64,000 nt of DNA from JALYRV01 sp040902895. Its GTDB lineage: Bacteria; Acidobacteriota; Vicinamibacteria; Vicinamibacterales; SCN-69-37. This document shows, one piece after another, positions 26,202-35,393 of this stretch (positions within the stretch are counted from its first letter, which is position 1; every line of letters begins with the position of its first letter). Below the pieces are notes generated by a model. It made no database searches, was not told the origin of the DNA, and saw nothing but the letters and a program-made list of their open reading frames with translations. The stretch covers positions 1 to 64,000 of the forward strand of contig JBBDWL010000056.1 in the NCBI GenBank assembly GCA_040902895.1, read 5' to 3'. A program made the position numbers and the translations under genes.

Positions 26202-29200
26202 ATGTTTAAATCAGTGAAATGGATGGGCATGCTCGCGCTTGCGGTCATGGCCTTGTCGACGACCGCGTTTGCCCAGACGGCGGCGACCGGAAATATTGAA
26301 GGCGTGGTGACCGATGCCACCGGCGGCGTGCTGCCCGGTGTCACCGTGGTCGTGCGCAACACCGAAACGAATGCGACGCGCGAAGTGGTGACGGATGAAA
26401 ACGGCCGCTACCGCGCCGCGGCCCTGCAGCCCGGCACCTATGAAGTGACGGTCACCCTCGCCGGTTTCCAGGCGAACCCGGTCACGAATATCGCGGTGCT
26501 CGTCGGCCAGACGCACGCCGTAGATCTCCAGATGCGCCCCGCTGGCGTAGCCGAGACGGTTACGGTCAGTGGCGAGGCGCCGGTCATCGATACGACCCGT
26601 ACCGACGTCAGCTCCGTCGTCGGCGAAGCCGCGATTGCCAACCTGCCGATCAATGGACGCCGGTGGGAGAACTTCGTGCTCCTGACGCCGGGTGTGACCA
26701 ACGACGGCAACTTTGGCCTGGTGAGTTATCGCGGGATCTCGGGTCTCTACAACAACAACACGATCGACGGCGTCGACAATAACCAGGCTTTCTTCTCGGA
26801 GGCCCGCGGTCGCACGCGCGCGTCGTACTCGGTCAGTCAGTCGGCCATACGCGAGTTTCAAGTCGGCGTCAGCAACTTTTCGGCGGAATTCGGCCGCGCC
26901 GCCGGCGGCACGGTCAACGCGGTCACGCGCTCCGGGACCAACAGCTCGAAGGGCGAAGTGTTCTACTTCATCCGCGACGACAAATTCATGGCGCGCGAGC
27001 CGTTCGCGTCAGGCGTCCCCGACGAGCGCCGCCAGCAGTTCGGCGCCAGCGCCGGCGGACCGATCCGTCAGGACAAGATTTTCTACTTCGTGAACTTCGA
27101 CCAGCAGTTGCGCGACTTCCCTGGATTTGTTCGCCCGTCCAACGCCGCCAACTTCTACGGGTTCAACTGCACGGCACCGGGATGCGACGCGACCAGGAGC
27201 TTCTTCGAGGGCCTGGAGGGCTTCTTCGATCGCACGGGCAACAACCGCATCCTGCTCGGCAAGGTCGACACGCGCATCAACGACAAACACACGCTGACGC
27301 TGCAGTACAACATGCACCGCTGGAACTCGACCAACGGCATTCAGACGCAGCCGATTCTGAGCGGCACGTCGAACCTCGCCAACGGCGACGATATCGTCAA
27401 GACCGACTTCGGCGTCGCGACGCTCAACTCGGTGCTGACCAACCGTCTGATCAACGAGTTCCGCGTGCAGATTGGCCGCGACTTCGAGGCACAGACACCG
27501 AACTCGGAAGGTCCGAGCACGACCGTGAGCAACGGCATCTCGTTTGGCATGCCGAACTTCCTGCCGCGGCCGAAGTATCCGGACGAGCGACGGTATCAGG
27601 TCATCAACAACATCACCTACTACGCCGGCGCGCACAGCATCAAGACCGGGCTCGACATCAACTACGTCACGCAGGACATCATCAACCTGTTTCAGGGCGG
27701 CGGTGTGTACAGCTACAGCAACCTCCAGGCCATTGCGGCGGACTGCCCGCAAGGCGCATCAGGGTGCACGCGGCTGGCCGACGCGACTCCGGGACGCCAC
27801 TACAACAACTACATCCAGCAGTTCGACCTCCGGGGGGGCGGCCTGCGCGGCGACGCGTACTTCACGACGACCGACTACAACTTCTTCATTCAGGACACGT
27901 GGAACGCCACGAAGCAGCTGACGGTCACCGCGGGACTGCGGTACGAGTATCAGCAGCTTCCCCAGCCGGGCGAAGCGGAAGTGAACGGGGTCGTGCTCAA
28001 CGGCAATCCGGAGTACCCGCAGACGATGTCGTTCAACCAGGACACGAACAACTGGGGTCCGCGCATCGGCGCGAACTACGACGTGTTCGGCGATCGCACC
28101 ACGGTGCTCCGCGGCGGCTACGGCATCTATTTCGGCCGCACGAGCAACAGCGTGCTGTTCAGCGCCCTCACGAGCAACGCGGTGACGTTCGCCACGTACA
28201 GCTTCAACGCGTCGTCGGCCGGTGCGCCGACATATCCGAATGTGCTGACGGACCCGCCCACGACCACGGGCGCACGTCCAAATATCCAGTACCTCTCGCC
28301 CGACCTCGAGCGGCCGGAGATCCACATGGCCGACCTGGTGCTCGAGCGCCAGCTGCCCTGGAACATGACCGGCTCGGTCTCGTACCTGTTCAGCAGGGGC
28401 ACGAAGCTGCCGACCTTCATCGACCGCAACCTGCCGGCCGCGAGCGCGACGATCAACTATGTGCTGGACGGCGAAGTCGTCGGCACGGCGCCGTTCTATC
28501 GCGGCTCGAGACCCGACACCAAGGTCGGATCGGCCATCGAAGTCGTGAGCGACGTGGAGTCGACCTATCACGCGCTGGTGCTGCAGGCGAACAAGCGCTT
28601 CAGCCAGGGCCTGCTGTTCAACACGAGCTATACGCTGGCGAACGCGCGTGACACGGGCCAGAACTCGACGACCTTCATCTCGAACTTCATGACGGTGTTC
28701 GATCCGGCGAACATCGCGGCGGAAGAGGGCACCGCGAACAGCGACCGCCGTCACCGTTTCGTGGCGAGCTGGCACTATGCACCGGGATTCCTCTACGGCG
28801 TGCAGGCCGGCGGCGTGGTCACGCTGGAAAGTGGGCTTCCACTCGACGCGACGATCGGCAGCGGCGGGTTGACGGGGACCGGCGCGGTGCTGACGACCGC
28901 CAGCAACGGCGCCGGCGGCACGTTCCGCGCGCCCTTCGAAGAGCGAAACGCCTATCGGCAGAGCGGGCGCAAGACGCTGGACTTTCGCCTCTCCAAGGAA
29001 TTCGGCCTTGGCGGCGGCAGGCGCCTCGTCGCGCTCGCCGAGGCGTTCAACCTGTTCAACTGGACCAACTACACGGGAGCCTCGAACCAGAAGTACAGAA
29101 GTTCCGGCAACGCCGTCTTCAATGCGGCGACCAATACGGTCACGATGAACCTGGTCGAACAGACCACATTCGGCAATCCGAGCTCCGCGAGCAACACGCT

Positions 29201-29246
29201 GTTCGGACCGCGCGACGTGCAGTTCGGCCTGAAGTTCATCTGGTAG
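26202..29246 (+). CDS. Oar-like TonB-dependent outer-membrane receptor with an N-terminal carboxypeptidase-regulatory domain
   Basis: The 1014-residue protein starts with a signal peptide (MLALAVMALSTTAFAQ). A carboxypeptidase-regulatory beta-sandwich (about 27-110, with GVVTDATGGVLPGVTVVVRN) and a plug domain (about 130-235, with INGRRWENFVLLTPGV and GTVNAVTRSGTN) come next. A long barrel follows and ends in RDVQFGLKFIW, whose terminal aromatic residue is typical of Bam substrates. Such receptors are very numerous in Acidobacteria and import large substrates with TonB help. No substrate-binding partner is adjacent. It is monocistronic, followed by a terminator. Confidence 0.96.
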   Translation: MFKSVKWMGMLALAVMALSTTAFAQTAATGNIEGVVTDATGGVLPGVTVVVRNTETNATREVVTDENGRYRAAALQPGTYEVTVTLAGFQANPVTNIAVLVGQTHAVDLQMRPAGVAETVTVSGEAPVIDTTRTDVSSVVGEAAIANLPINGRRWENFVLLTPGVTNDGNFGLVSYRGISGLYNNNTIDGVDNNQAFFSEARGRTRASYSVSQSAIREFQVGVSNFSAEFGRAAGGTVNAVTRSGTNSSKGEVFYFIRDDKFMAREPFASGVPDERRQQFGASAGGPIRQDKIFYFVNFDQQLRDFPGFVRPSNAANFYGFNCTAPGCDATRSFFEGLEGFFDRTGNNRILLGKVDTRINDKHTLTLQYNMHRWNSTNGIQTQPILSGTSNLANGDDIVKTDFGVATLNSVLTNRLINEFRVQIGRDFEAQTPNSEGPSTTVSNGISFGMPNFLPRPKYPDERRYQVINNITYYAGAHSIKTGLDINYVTQDIINLFQGGGVYSYSNLQAIAADCPQGASGCTRLADATPGRHYNNYIQQFDLRGGGLRGDAYFTTTDYNFFIQDTWNATKQLTVTAGLRYEYQQLPQPGEAEVNGVVLNGNPEYPQTMSFNQDTNNWGPRIGANYDVFGDRTTVLRGGYGIYFGRTSNSVLFSALTSNAVTFATYSFNASSAGAPTYPNVLTDPPTTTGARPNIQYLSPDLERPEIHMADLVLERQLPWNMTGSVSYLFSRGTKLPTFIDRNLPAASATINYVLDGEVVGTAPFYRGSRPDTKVGSAIEVVSDVESTYHALVLQANKRFSQGLLFNTSYTLANARDTGQNSTTFISNFMTVFDPANIAAEEGTANSDRRHRFVASWHYAPGFLYGVQAGGVVTLESGLPLDATIGSGGLTGTGAVLTTASNGAGGTFRAPFEERNAYRQSGRKTLDFRLSKEFGLGGGRRLVALAEAFNLFNWTNYTGASNQKYRSSGNAVFNAATNTVTMNLVEQTTFGNPSSASNTLFGPRDVQFGLKFIW

Positions 29247-29267
29247 GAACCGGCGTCGACAGAAGGC

Positions 29268-29296
29268 GCCGCCCACCGGGGCGGCTCTTTCTGTTT
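29268..29296 (+). terminator. Rho-independent terminator after the TonB-dependent receptor
   Basis: GCCGCCC (29268-29274) pairs with GGGCGGC (29279-29285) around a four-base loop, followed by the T-rich TCTTTCTGTTT. It lies 22 bases after the receptor stop and separates the gene from the padR promoter. Confidence 0.8.
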
Positions 29297-29311
29297 AAGG
29301 ACGGTCGTGAT

Positions 29312-29330
29312 ATATGTCTACACGACATAT
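29312..29330. promoter_or_regulatory. Palindrome overlapping the start of padR (putative PadR operator)
   Basis: ATATGTC (29312-29318) and GACATAT (29324-29330) are exact inverted repeats with five bases (TACAC) between them. PadR proteins bind sites of this kind and often repress their own genes. It covers the first possible ATG (29314), which favours the second ATG at 29329 as the true start. Confidence 0.65.
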
Positions 29331-29673
29331 GTCCAGGAAACTGACCGAGCGCGATCTCAAGCGAAGCAGCGCCGCCCTCCTCGTCCTCGCGCTGGTGGAT
29401 AAGGGCCCGCGCCACGGCTACGAGATCGCCAAGGAAATCGAGAGCCAGTCGGGCGGGACCATCAGCTTCAACATCGCCTCGCTGTATCCCCTGCTCTACC
29501 GCCTCGAGCGGCGCGGATGGATCGTCGGCCAATGGCGCCAGCCGGCCGGCGAACGCAGACGACGCTTTTATCGCATCACCGCCGAAGGCCGCCGCACCCT
29601 GGCCGGCGAACGCGGGCTGTGGCAGTCCTTCGTGCTCGCCCTGGATCGAATCGCGGATCTCAAGAAGACCTGA
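29314..29673 (+). CDS. PadR-family transcriptional regulator
   Basis: The protein has 119 residues, or 114 if translation begins at the ATG at 29329 (MSRKLTERDLKRSS), which I think is more likely because the first ATG lies in a palindromic operator. The winged HTH contains LLVLALVDKGPRHGYEIAKEIE, IASLYPLLYRLERRGWI and RRRFYRITAEGRRTL, a complete PadR domain without a long C-terminal helix. In Acidobacteria such regulators commonly precede ADOP permease genes; here the downstream permease is a deletion remnant, so the regulator has lost its obvious target. Confidence 0.93.
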   Translation: MSTRHMSRKLTERDLKRSSAALLVLALVDKGPRHGYEIAKEIESQSGGTISFNIASLYPLLYRLERRGWIVGQWRQPAGERRRRFYRITAEGRRTLAGERGLWQSFVLALDRIADLKKT

Positions 29674-29680
29674 CGTGCCG

Positions 29681-30653
29681 ATGGACTGGCGTAGCCGCGT
29701 TCGAGAGGCCATGCCTCGCATCACGGGCGATACCCGCCGCGATGCCGACATCCACGACGAGCTTGCGCAGCACCTCGCCGATCGCGAGCGCGATCTGCTG
29801 GCGGCCGGCGTGCCGGATGACTCCCGACTACTTTGCCGCGATGCGCATTCCCATCCTTCGCGGCCGCAGCTTCACGACGGCCGATCGCGCCGACGCACCG
29901 CGCGTCGTCATCGTCAACCAGGCACTGGCCCGGCAGCATTGGCCTGACGGCAATGCCGTAGGCAAACGGATCAACTTTCGCCCGGGTCAGATGCCCTGGT
30001 CGGAGATTGTCGGGATCGCCGGCGACACGCGCGACGAGGGCGCTGCGCAAGATGCTCCGCCGACCATCTACGTGCCATTCGCCCAGCGCGCTCCCAACTG
30101 GACCTGGATGTCGTGGCAGACATTGCTCGTCCGCGCACGAAACGGAGACGCCGAGGCGCTGGTGCCCGAGGTCCGATCGACGCTCTGGTCGCTCGATCCC
30201 AACCTGCCGCTGCTGACGGTCTCGACGGTTGACGCGCTGCTGGCCGAACAGGAGGCAAGACGGCGGATGGCGGGGGCGCTGTTGCTCGCCTTCGCGATGC
30301 TTGCCGTCCTGCTGGCCACGATCGGCGTCTACGGCGTGATGTCGTACAGCGTGTCCGAGCAGCGCCAGGAGATCGGGATTCGGCTGGCACTGGGGGCGAC
30401 GCCGTCGGCGGTGGCGTCAGCCATCGTTCGCCGGGGTCTGGTGCTGGCAGGCACAGGCGTCGTGATCGGGCTCGGTGCGGCCGCGGTGGCGACGCGGTCG
30501 CTCGGAACGTTGCTCTATCAGGTGGAGCCGACGGATCCATCGACATTCTCGGCCACCGCCGCCGTGCTGTTGGCAACCGCCATGCTCGCTTCCTGGCTGC
30601 CTGCGCGGCGAGCGATGCGCGTCGATCCGATGATCGCGATGCGCGACGTGTAG
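29681..30653 (+). pseudogene. ADOP permease gene with a large internal deletion and frameshift
   Basis: The 5' part (29681 to about 29815) encodes the typical cytoplasmic N terminus MDWRSRVREAMP...DIHDELAQHLADRERDL. It is followed at once, in another frame, by the second MacB-core domain and last helix bundle of the same family (from about 29817: DYFAAMRIPILRGRSF to PARRAMRVDPMIAMRD). About 480 residues expected between these parts are missing. The 3' piece is open for about 278 residues and could be translated from an internal start, but a half permease is unlikely to work. The upstream padR is intact. Confidence 0.82.
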
Positions 30654-30661
30654 CAGCGAGG

Positions 30662-31624
30662 TCATCGTACGGCTGGCGGCGGCTCCCGGGTCGGCGGCGG
30701 CGGAATCCTCCGCCTGATCACGCCGGAATCGACGATCGCGCCGCTGCGCGAAATGACGTTGAAGAACATCTGATCGTCGATAATCTCACCCGCGAAGAAG
30801 GTCAGATCGCTGTCAAACCCCTTGTCGGTGATACCAGAGCGCGTGTCGATATCGCTCTCGCGCAGCTTGCCGCCGGCGCCAATCACGAAATACGTGATGC
30901 CGCGCTGCGGCTTCACGCGTTCGTAGAAGTGATCGTGCCCGGTGAACGCGACGCTCACGTTGTGGTTCACGAAGAGGGGCTCGAGCACTCTGCGCAGCCG
31001 CAGGTCGGAGCCGTGCCGGCCGCCTGAGGAGTACAGGGGGTGGTGGAAGAAGACAATCTTCCACTCGCTCGTCGATCCCTTCAATTCCTTCTCGACCCAG
31101 GCGATCTGTTCGGGCTCCATGTAACTGCTTTCGAGCGCGAAGAACCGCACGTCGGCCGCGGGGTTGAACGTGTAATACAGGCGCCCGTCCATGTTGAACA
31201 GCTTGTAATAGCGCTGTTCGCGCTGGTCGTGATTGCCCAGCGACGCATAGAACTTCACACCGGCATCCAGCAGGGGCTTGTACGGCAGCTCGAACTTGTT
31301 CCTGAAGTCCTGCGGCCGCTCCGAGCCATAGAGATTGTCGCCAGTGAGGATCACGGTCTCGTACTTGAAGCGCGAGTGCAGCGCGGCCATCTGCGCGCCC
31401 ATCTCGTACTGATCGCGATCTCCGGTCCCGAAGTCGCCAAGCACGCCGAACTTGAACGACCCGTCGCGGTTCGGCAGCTGCACGACTCCCTGCGGCGCCT
31501 GCCGGGTTCCGCCGGATTGCGCGTCGCTCTCGCTGCAGGCAATCGCGCCTCCCGCGCCCACGGCGACGATGAGGAGCGCCAGCATCCACGCCATGCCCGC
31601 CAGCCGGCTAGCGAGGCAGCGCAT
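30662..31624 (-). CDS. Exported metallophosphoesterase (purple-acid-phosphatase-like)
   Basis: About 320 residues from the ATG at 31624, with a hydrophobic N terminus (MAWMLALLIVAVGAGGAIAC) that is a signal peptide or lipoprotein signal. The full calcineurin-like metal site is present: GDFGTGD, GDNLYGS, GNHDQR, FFHHPLYSSGG and TGHDHFYER. These motifs match tartrate-resistant/purple acid phosphatase-type enzymes, which hydrolyse phosphomonoesters in the periplasm. An upstream in-frame ATG at 31663 overlaps the preceding gene further. It overlaps the lipoprotein gene at 31608 by about 17 bases on the same strand. Confidence 0.9.
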   Translation of the reverse strand: MRCLASRLAGMAWMLALLIVAVGAGGAIACSESDAQSGGTRQAPQGVVQLPNRDGSFKFGVLGDFGTGDRDQYEMGAQMAALHSRFKYETVILTGDNLYGSERPQDFRNKFELPYKPLLDAGVKFYASLGNHDQREQRYYKLFNMDGRLYYTFNPAADVRFFALESSYMEPEQIAWVEKELKGSTSEWKIVFFHHPLYSSGGRHGSDLRLRRVLEPLFVNHNVSVAFTGHDHFYERVKPQRGITYFVIGAGGKLRESDIDTRSGITDKGFDSDLTFFAGEIIDDQMFFNVISRSGAIVDSGVIRRRIPPPPTREPPPAVR

Positions 31625-32258
31625 GTTCGATGTAATCCGCAATGGTGTGTGCATGGGCGTCAAGAAGAATGAGGGCGTCGCCGACGAACCGGTACTCGAG
31701 ATCTTCCGTGAGCTTCGGCAGCGTCTGCAGCACGTCGGGCGGCACGGTCGTCAGCGGCACGGTGTCGGGATAGCGGGCGTTCACGACAAGCTTGTAGTCA
31801 TTCAGGCTCAGCGGGTTCTCGTCCATGATCGATGCCTTCAACTGCTTGCCTCCGGGTCCTGCAAAGACGTCAGAGAGCAGGCGGAGGATCACCGGCCGCG
31901 CCTCGGGCGTGAAGATATCGCCTGGCTTTGCGGACGCGCGCTCCTGACGGATGCGCTGCTCGAACGCCCGCTGCCGCGCGTCGATCTGCTGCGGCGTGGC
32001 GTCAGTCGGCAGCTTCGGCAGCGCGTCTTCCACTTTCAGATGCAGATCCAGATACGCCTTCAGGCGGTCGTTCATGGTCGCGAGGGCTCTGGCCTCTTCG
32101 GGACTGAGCGGCCCAACGACTCGCTCGGTGGGCGGTGCATTCTCAGGACTTGCTGAGGTTGCGGGGGAAGGTTCCGGGGCTTCCTCTGCACGGCAGCCGC
32201 GGCATCCCGCGGTCGCAAGCACAGCGGTCATCGCTACACACAGGAATGCCGGGCGCAT
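31608..32258 (-). CDS. Hypothetical lipoprotein
   Basis: The 216 residues begin MRPAFLCVAMTAVLATAGCRGC, with a lipobox-like TAGC at about 16-19. A Pro/Glu/Ala-rich linker (about 25-50) precedes a mostly helical domain (NDRLKAYLDLHLKVEDALPKL, FEQRIRQERASAKPGDIF, ARPVILRLLSDVF). I do not recognise a characterised family, although acidobacterial homologues are likely. It sits upstream of and overlaps the metallophosphoesterase gene, so the two are probably cotranscribed. Confidence 0.78.
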   Translation of the reverse strand: MRPAFLCVAMTAVLATAGCRGCRAEEAPEPSPATSASPENAPPTERVVGPLSPEEARALATMNDRLKAYLDLHLKVEDALPKLPTDATPQQIDARQRAFEQRIRQERASAKPGDIFTPEARPVILRLLSDVFAGPGGKQLKASIMDENPLSLNDYKLVVNARYPDTVPLTTVPPDVLQTLPKLTEDLEYRFVGDALILLDAHAHTIADYIEHALPR

Positions 32259-32267
32259 GGAGGCCTC

Positions 32268-32579
32268 TCATGCACGATCCTCACCTGGCCTGCAGTTGCA
32301 GAGCTTGGGGTGCGAAAAAGAAGCCGGCGGCTGCGAGCACTGAAGCATTTGGATCGCTCGATCCTGAATCCGGCGCGACGGCGTGTACTGCACGCCCAAG
32401 GCGCCGCTCACCGTCAGCGTGTTGGCAGGCTGAACGCTGGGTGGTTTCGACCGAGGCGTTCGGCAGCTGCGGCCGGAAAACCCATCGTCAATCCCACTTG
32501 TCCGCCCTCCTGGGCGCGGGACGATGCGGGAAAGACCGTCAGAGACAGAGCGGCCAGCAGTAGTGCGCGGATATACATC
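32268..32579 (-). pseudogene. Decayed outer-membrane-barrel gene
   Basis: On the minus strand from 32579 a signal peptide and mature start are readable (MYIRALLLAALSLTVFPASSRAQ, then GQVGLTMGFPAA), typical of small barrel proteins. The frame then stops near 32428. A different frame continues with TLTVSGALGVQYTPS, which has the look of a barrel strand, to the stop at 32268. The pieces suggest a gene that lost most of its length and its frame. It fills most of the gap between the lipoprotein and deacetylase genes. Confidence 0.45.
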
Positions 32580-32632
32580 AGACCTCCATTTTGGAATGTA
32601 ATGCACGAAGGGGCGCGCCCGAGGAGCTGCGC

Positions 32633-33352
32633 TCAGGAATCGCAAAGACGCAGGAAAACAAAGCCGCGCTGCCGCAGCCGTGGCACCAGCAGCCTGACGG
32701 TACCCGCCGCATGACGCCGATCGGCGCGCGGATCGCGATGGTGTCCGTCGTGAATCACCACGATGTCGCCGGCTGAGGCTTTGCGAAGCAGCCGCGCGGC
32801 CACGCGTTCGGCGTTCGGTGTGCGCCACCAGTCCCAGTCCCACATGCCCCACGACCAGCCGGCCAGCGTGAAGCCGGCTTGCTCGAGCCCCTCGTACATC
32901 GCGCCGCTGCGCCATCCGGCATGCGGACGGAACAGGCGGCAGGGCTGCGCGCCGCTGATCGAAGCGATGCGATCGGCCTGGCGCCGCAGGTCGGCGGCAA
33001 AGGCGCGCGGCGCCGTGACCATGGGACGCCGGTTGCCGGTGTGCAGCGCAATCGCATGACCTTCGGCGGCGATGCGCTTCACGATAGGCGCGGTCTCTGG
33101 CGTGATGTGACGATCGATGAGAAAGAACGTCGCGTGCACATCCTGCTCTTTCAGGGCATCGAGCAGTGCCGGCGTCCACGCCGGATTCGGCCCATCGTCG
33201 AAGGTCAGGTAGATTGCCGGCGGCGCGCCGGCCGGCTGCTTGACCCGCCAGAGCGAGTCACCGGGCCGAAAGGCCTCCAGCAGAAACGGAAACGGCGCGG
33301 TATGCGTGAGCGCGACGAGACCGCCGATGAGAATCAGCGCGAGGGCAAACAT
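32633..33352 (-). CDS. Polysaccharide deacetylase (NodB-homology, CE4) family protein
   Basis: The 239 residues begin with a membrane or signal segment (MFALALILIGGLVALTHTA). The NodB motifs are present: TFDDGP (motif 1), ALHTGNRRP (metal His, motif 2), FRPHAGW (motif 3, with His where Pro is usual), SWGMWDWDW and IVVIHDGHH (motif 5). CE4 enzymes remove N-acetyl groups from chitin-like or peptidoglycan sugars, here in the periplasm. It is separated by 28 bases from the upstream cytochrome-porin gene on the same strand. Confidence 0.9.
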   Translation of the reverse strand: MFALALILIGGLVALTHTAPFPFLLEAFRPGDSLWRVKQPAGAPPAIYLTFDDGPNPAWTPALLDALKEQDVHATFFLIDRHITPETAPIVKRIAAEGHAIALHTGNRRPMVTAPRAFAADLRRQADRIASISGAQPCRLFRPHAGWRSGAMYEGLEQAGFTLAGWSWGMWDWDWWRTPNAERVAARLLRKASAGDIVVIHDGHHRDPRADRRHAAGTVRLLVPRLRQRGFVFLRLCDS

Positions 33353-33379
33353 CCCTCAGATTATGCTCCTCGGCGCGCT

Positions 33380-34531
33380 TCAGAAGACGTGACTGAGCGC
33401 GAGGGCGGTGGTGTGGCCGCGGCGCTGGACGCGTTGTTCGATCTGCAGGCGCAGCGCCTGGCGAAAGGCCGCCGGGCCAAACGGCAGGTGCACGTTGCCG
33501 TACAACAGCACCGCCGCGGGCGTGTTGGGCGCGGTGCGATCGTCGTAGCGGATGCCGGCGGCCAGCGCCCGCGAGACCGTGTACTCCCCGCCGACGCTGA
33601 AGCGCATGTCGGCGGAGGTGGGCGCCCAGAACCGGCCGGCCGCCGCCATGATCATGAAGCGCGGCGTGAGATCGCGCGTCACGGCAAGCGACGCAAGGCG
33701 TCGATCGTCTCCAGCGAATGCGTGCGCACCGAACGTGTTCGTGCCCGATCGCCGGAAGGCTTCGACGAAGACGCCTTTCAGCCGGCCTTCAAGCTCGAAG
33801 CTGGCGGCGTCGGTGAAAGGAATCGTCAGCTCGCCCGCGAGCGGCAGCGTCACGCCGGCGAACCATCCATCCCCGGGCGACCGATCCGTGCGCTGTTGAT
33901 ATTCCAGCCGCACGGCCGGCTGCCGTCCGGATGGAGAGAACGCGCGCAGGCTCGTCAAACGAGACGAGCTCGCGGCCGTGGCCGACGGCAGGCTGCTCGA
34001 GAACGCCAGCGGCTCGGAAAGCCCAAGGCGCTGCGAGACATCAATCTGATTCAACGCCCTGAACTGCCCCGCCGTAAGTGACAGTCCGCTGCTGCTGGAA
34101 ACCGGAATCCTGACAAAGAGATCTTCGAATCGCCCCGATCGGTTCACGAGATGTCCGTTGCCGCCGACGCTCAGGCTGAGCGCGCGCCATTCGATGAAGT
34201 ACGCCGCGCCCCTGCCGCCAATCGGTCCGCTCGACAGGATCTCGACCCGGCCCGGGAAGCCTTTGGTGAAGTCTGCGCTGTGGCGGGCTTCGACGTCGAA
34301 GGTGTTCCAGACCGCCACGGGCACAGTCGAATGAGATGGCATTGGGCGGATGCCCTCGAAGCGATAGCCATTGGCGAGAAACGCCAGCCCGCGCTCATTG
34401 AGGCGAGGTGGCGCTACGTGGCAATACGAACAATCGAGCTGATACTGGCGCGCGAACTGGGGCGTGGCCGCCAGCTCGAGACCGCCGAGGAGGAAGAACG
34501 CGATAACGGCCCATGCGTGACGGTGCGGCAT
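33380..34531 (-). CDS. One-heme cytochrome fused to an outer-membrane barrel-like domain
   Basis: The 383 residues have a signal peptide (AWAVIAFFLLGGLELAAT), then a single c-type heme motif CSYCH (about 34-38) in QLDCSYCHVAPPRLNERG. The remaining 330 residues alternate polar and apolar strands with Gly and aromatic residues and end in a terminal Phe (LALSHVF), as outer-membrane barrels do. One covalent heme at the mouth of a porin suggests electron transfer or redox-linked transport across the outer membrane; this role is inference. The Met or His distal ligand is not obvious. Confidence 0.75.
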   Translation of the reverse strand: MPHRHAWAVIAFFLLGGLELAATPQFARQYQLDCSYCHVAPPRLNERGLAFLANGYRFEGIRPMPSHSTVPVAVWNTFDVEARHSADFTKGFPGRVEILSSGPIGGRGAAYFIEWRALSLSVGGNGHLVNRSGRFEDLFVRIPVSSSSGLSLTAGQFRALNQIDVSQRLGLSEPLAFSSSLPSATAASSSRLTSLRAFSPSGRQPAVRLEYQQRTDRSPGDGWFAGVTLPLAGELTIPFTDAASFELEGRLKGVFVEAFRRSGTNTFGAHAFAGDDRRLASLAVTRDLTPRFMIMAAAGRFWAPTSADMRFSVGGEYTVSRALAAGIRYDDRTAPNTPAAVLLYGNVHLPFGPAAFRQALRLQIEQRVQRRGHTTALALSHVF

Positions 34532-34552
34532 GGGCGCATTCTATAACTCAAA

Positions 34553-35350
34553 TTAGATATTTTGACCGATAAAAATACTTACTTTGCCCTTTAGAGTCTC
34601 GACGCCATACGTGCGGATCCCTTCCTTTGCCGGCCCGCATCGCACCGCGCCCGAATTGACGTCGAACTGCGACCCATGCCAGAGGCACTGCACCGTCGAT
34701 CCGATCATCACGCCGCCGGCAAGGGATCCCCCGCGGTGCGTGCAGCGATCGTCGAACGCTACGTACCCGTCTTCGGTGCGTCCAAGCGCGATGCGGCGTC
34801 CGCCGATGTGCAGCAGCTTCATCTGCCCCGGCTGCAGTTCGTCTTCTTCCGCCACCACGATGGCATCGGGCGATGCGTCAAACGACGCCTCCTTCCACTT
34901 GCCCGCGCCGGCATAGCGGTGATCGACGCCAATCATGTTGCGATTGACGAGGGTGCCTCCGAGCCATCCCGCATAGAACAGCACCGCGGTGCCCGCCGCC
35001 TCGACGGCTATCGCCGCGGGCGCGGGATCGGAGGCGTCGCCTCTCATCGCGAGCGAAACGCCGAACAGCGCGAGCGCGGTCGTGTTCAGCAAACCGTGCA
35101 TCCGCGCGCGCCGCTTGCCGGAGCTGCGCGGTGGCACCGTCGCAACGAAGTCGATGACGCCAGGCACGGCCGCCACCAGGCCGAAGACGATGCCCGCGTA
35201 GGCGAGATAGCGCGACGTCTCTGTGAACGATGGAATCTGCAGAAGCCACCCGGCCAGGTCGAAGAGCAGAGCGCCGGTGAGAAAGGCAAACGGAAACGGA
35301 ATCAGGGCGGGATGCAGGGGGTGTCCCTGAAAGCTTGCTCGGCTGCGCAT
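34553..35350 (-). CDS. DUF2231 membrane domain fused to a Rieske [2Fe-2S] domain
   Basis: From the ATG at 35350 (MRSRASFQGHPLHPALIPFP) the product has 265 residues. The first 150 form the four-helix DUF2231 domain, with the HPLHP signature. The C-terminal 100 form a Rieske ferredoxin-like domain with CTHRGGSL and CLWHGSQFD, supplying two Cys and two His for the cluster. It probably moves electrons at the inner membrane. The Rieske part lies on the C-terminal side, judged from the order of helices. The frame is open upstream to 35470, but those codons look non-coding. Confidence 0.92.
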   Translation of the reverse strand: MRSRASFQGHPLHPALIPFPFAFLTGALLFDLAGWLLQIPSFTETSRYLAYAGIVFGLVAAVPGVIDFVATVPPRSSGKRRARMHGLLNTTALALFGVSLAMRGDASDPAPAAIAVEAAGTAVLFYAGWLGGTLVNRNMIGVDHRYAGAGKWKEASFDASPDAIVVAEEDELQPGQMKLLHIGGRRIALGRTEDGYVAFDDRCTHRGGSLAGGVMIGSTVQCLWHGSQFDVNSGAVRCGPAKEGIRTYGVETLKGKVSIFIGQNI

Positions 35351-35393
35351 CGGTCCTCCGGCACCGCCCGCCTGCACATCCGTTGCCGCGCTA

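Noticed and set aside
27759..29276. 505-codon minus-strand frame inside the TonB-dependent receptor
   Set aside because: Arg/Val/Glu/His-rich low-complexity product; the receptor reads through the same DNA with full domain content.
32268..33179. 303-codon minus-strand frame spanning the barrel remnant and the deacetylase gene
   Set aside because: Its upstream two thirds overlap the deacetylase in a different frame with no protein character; only the last part is barrel-like and is reported as a remnant.
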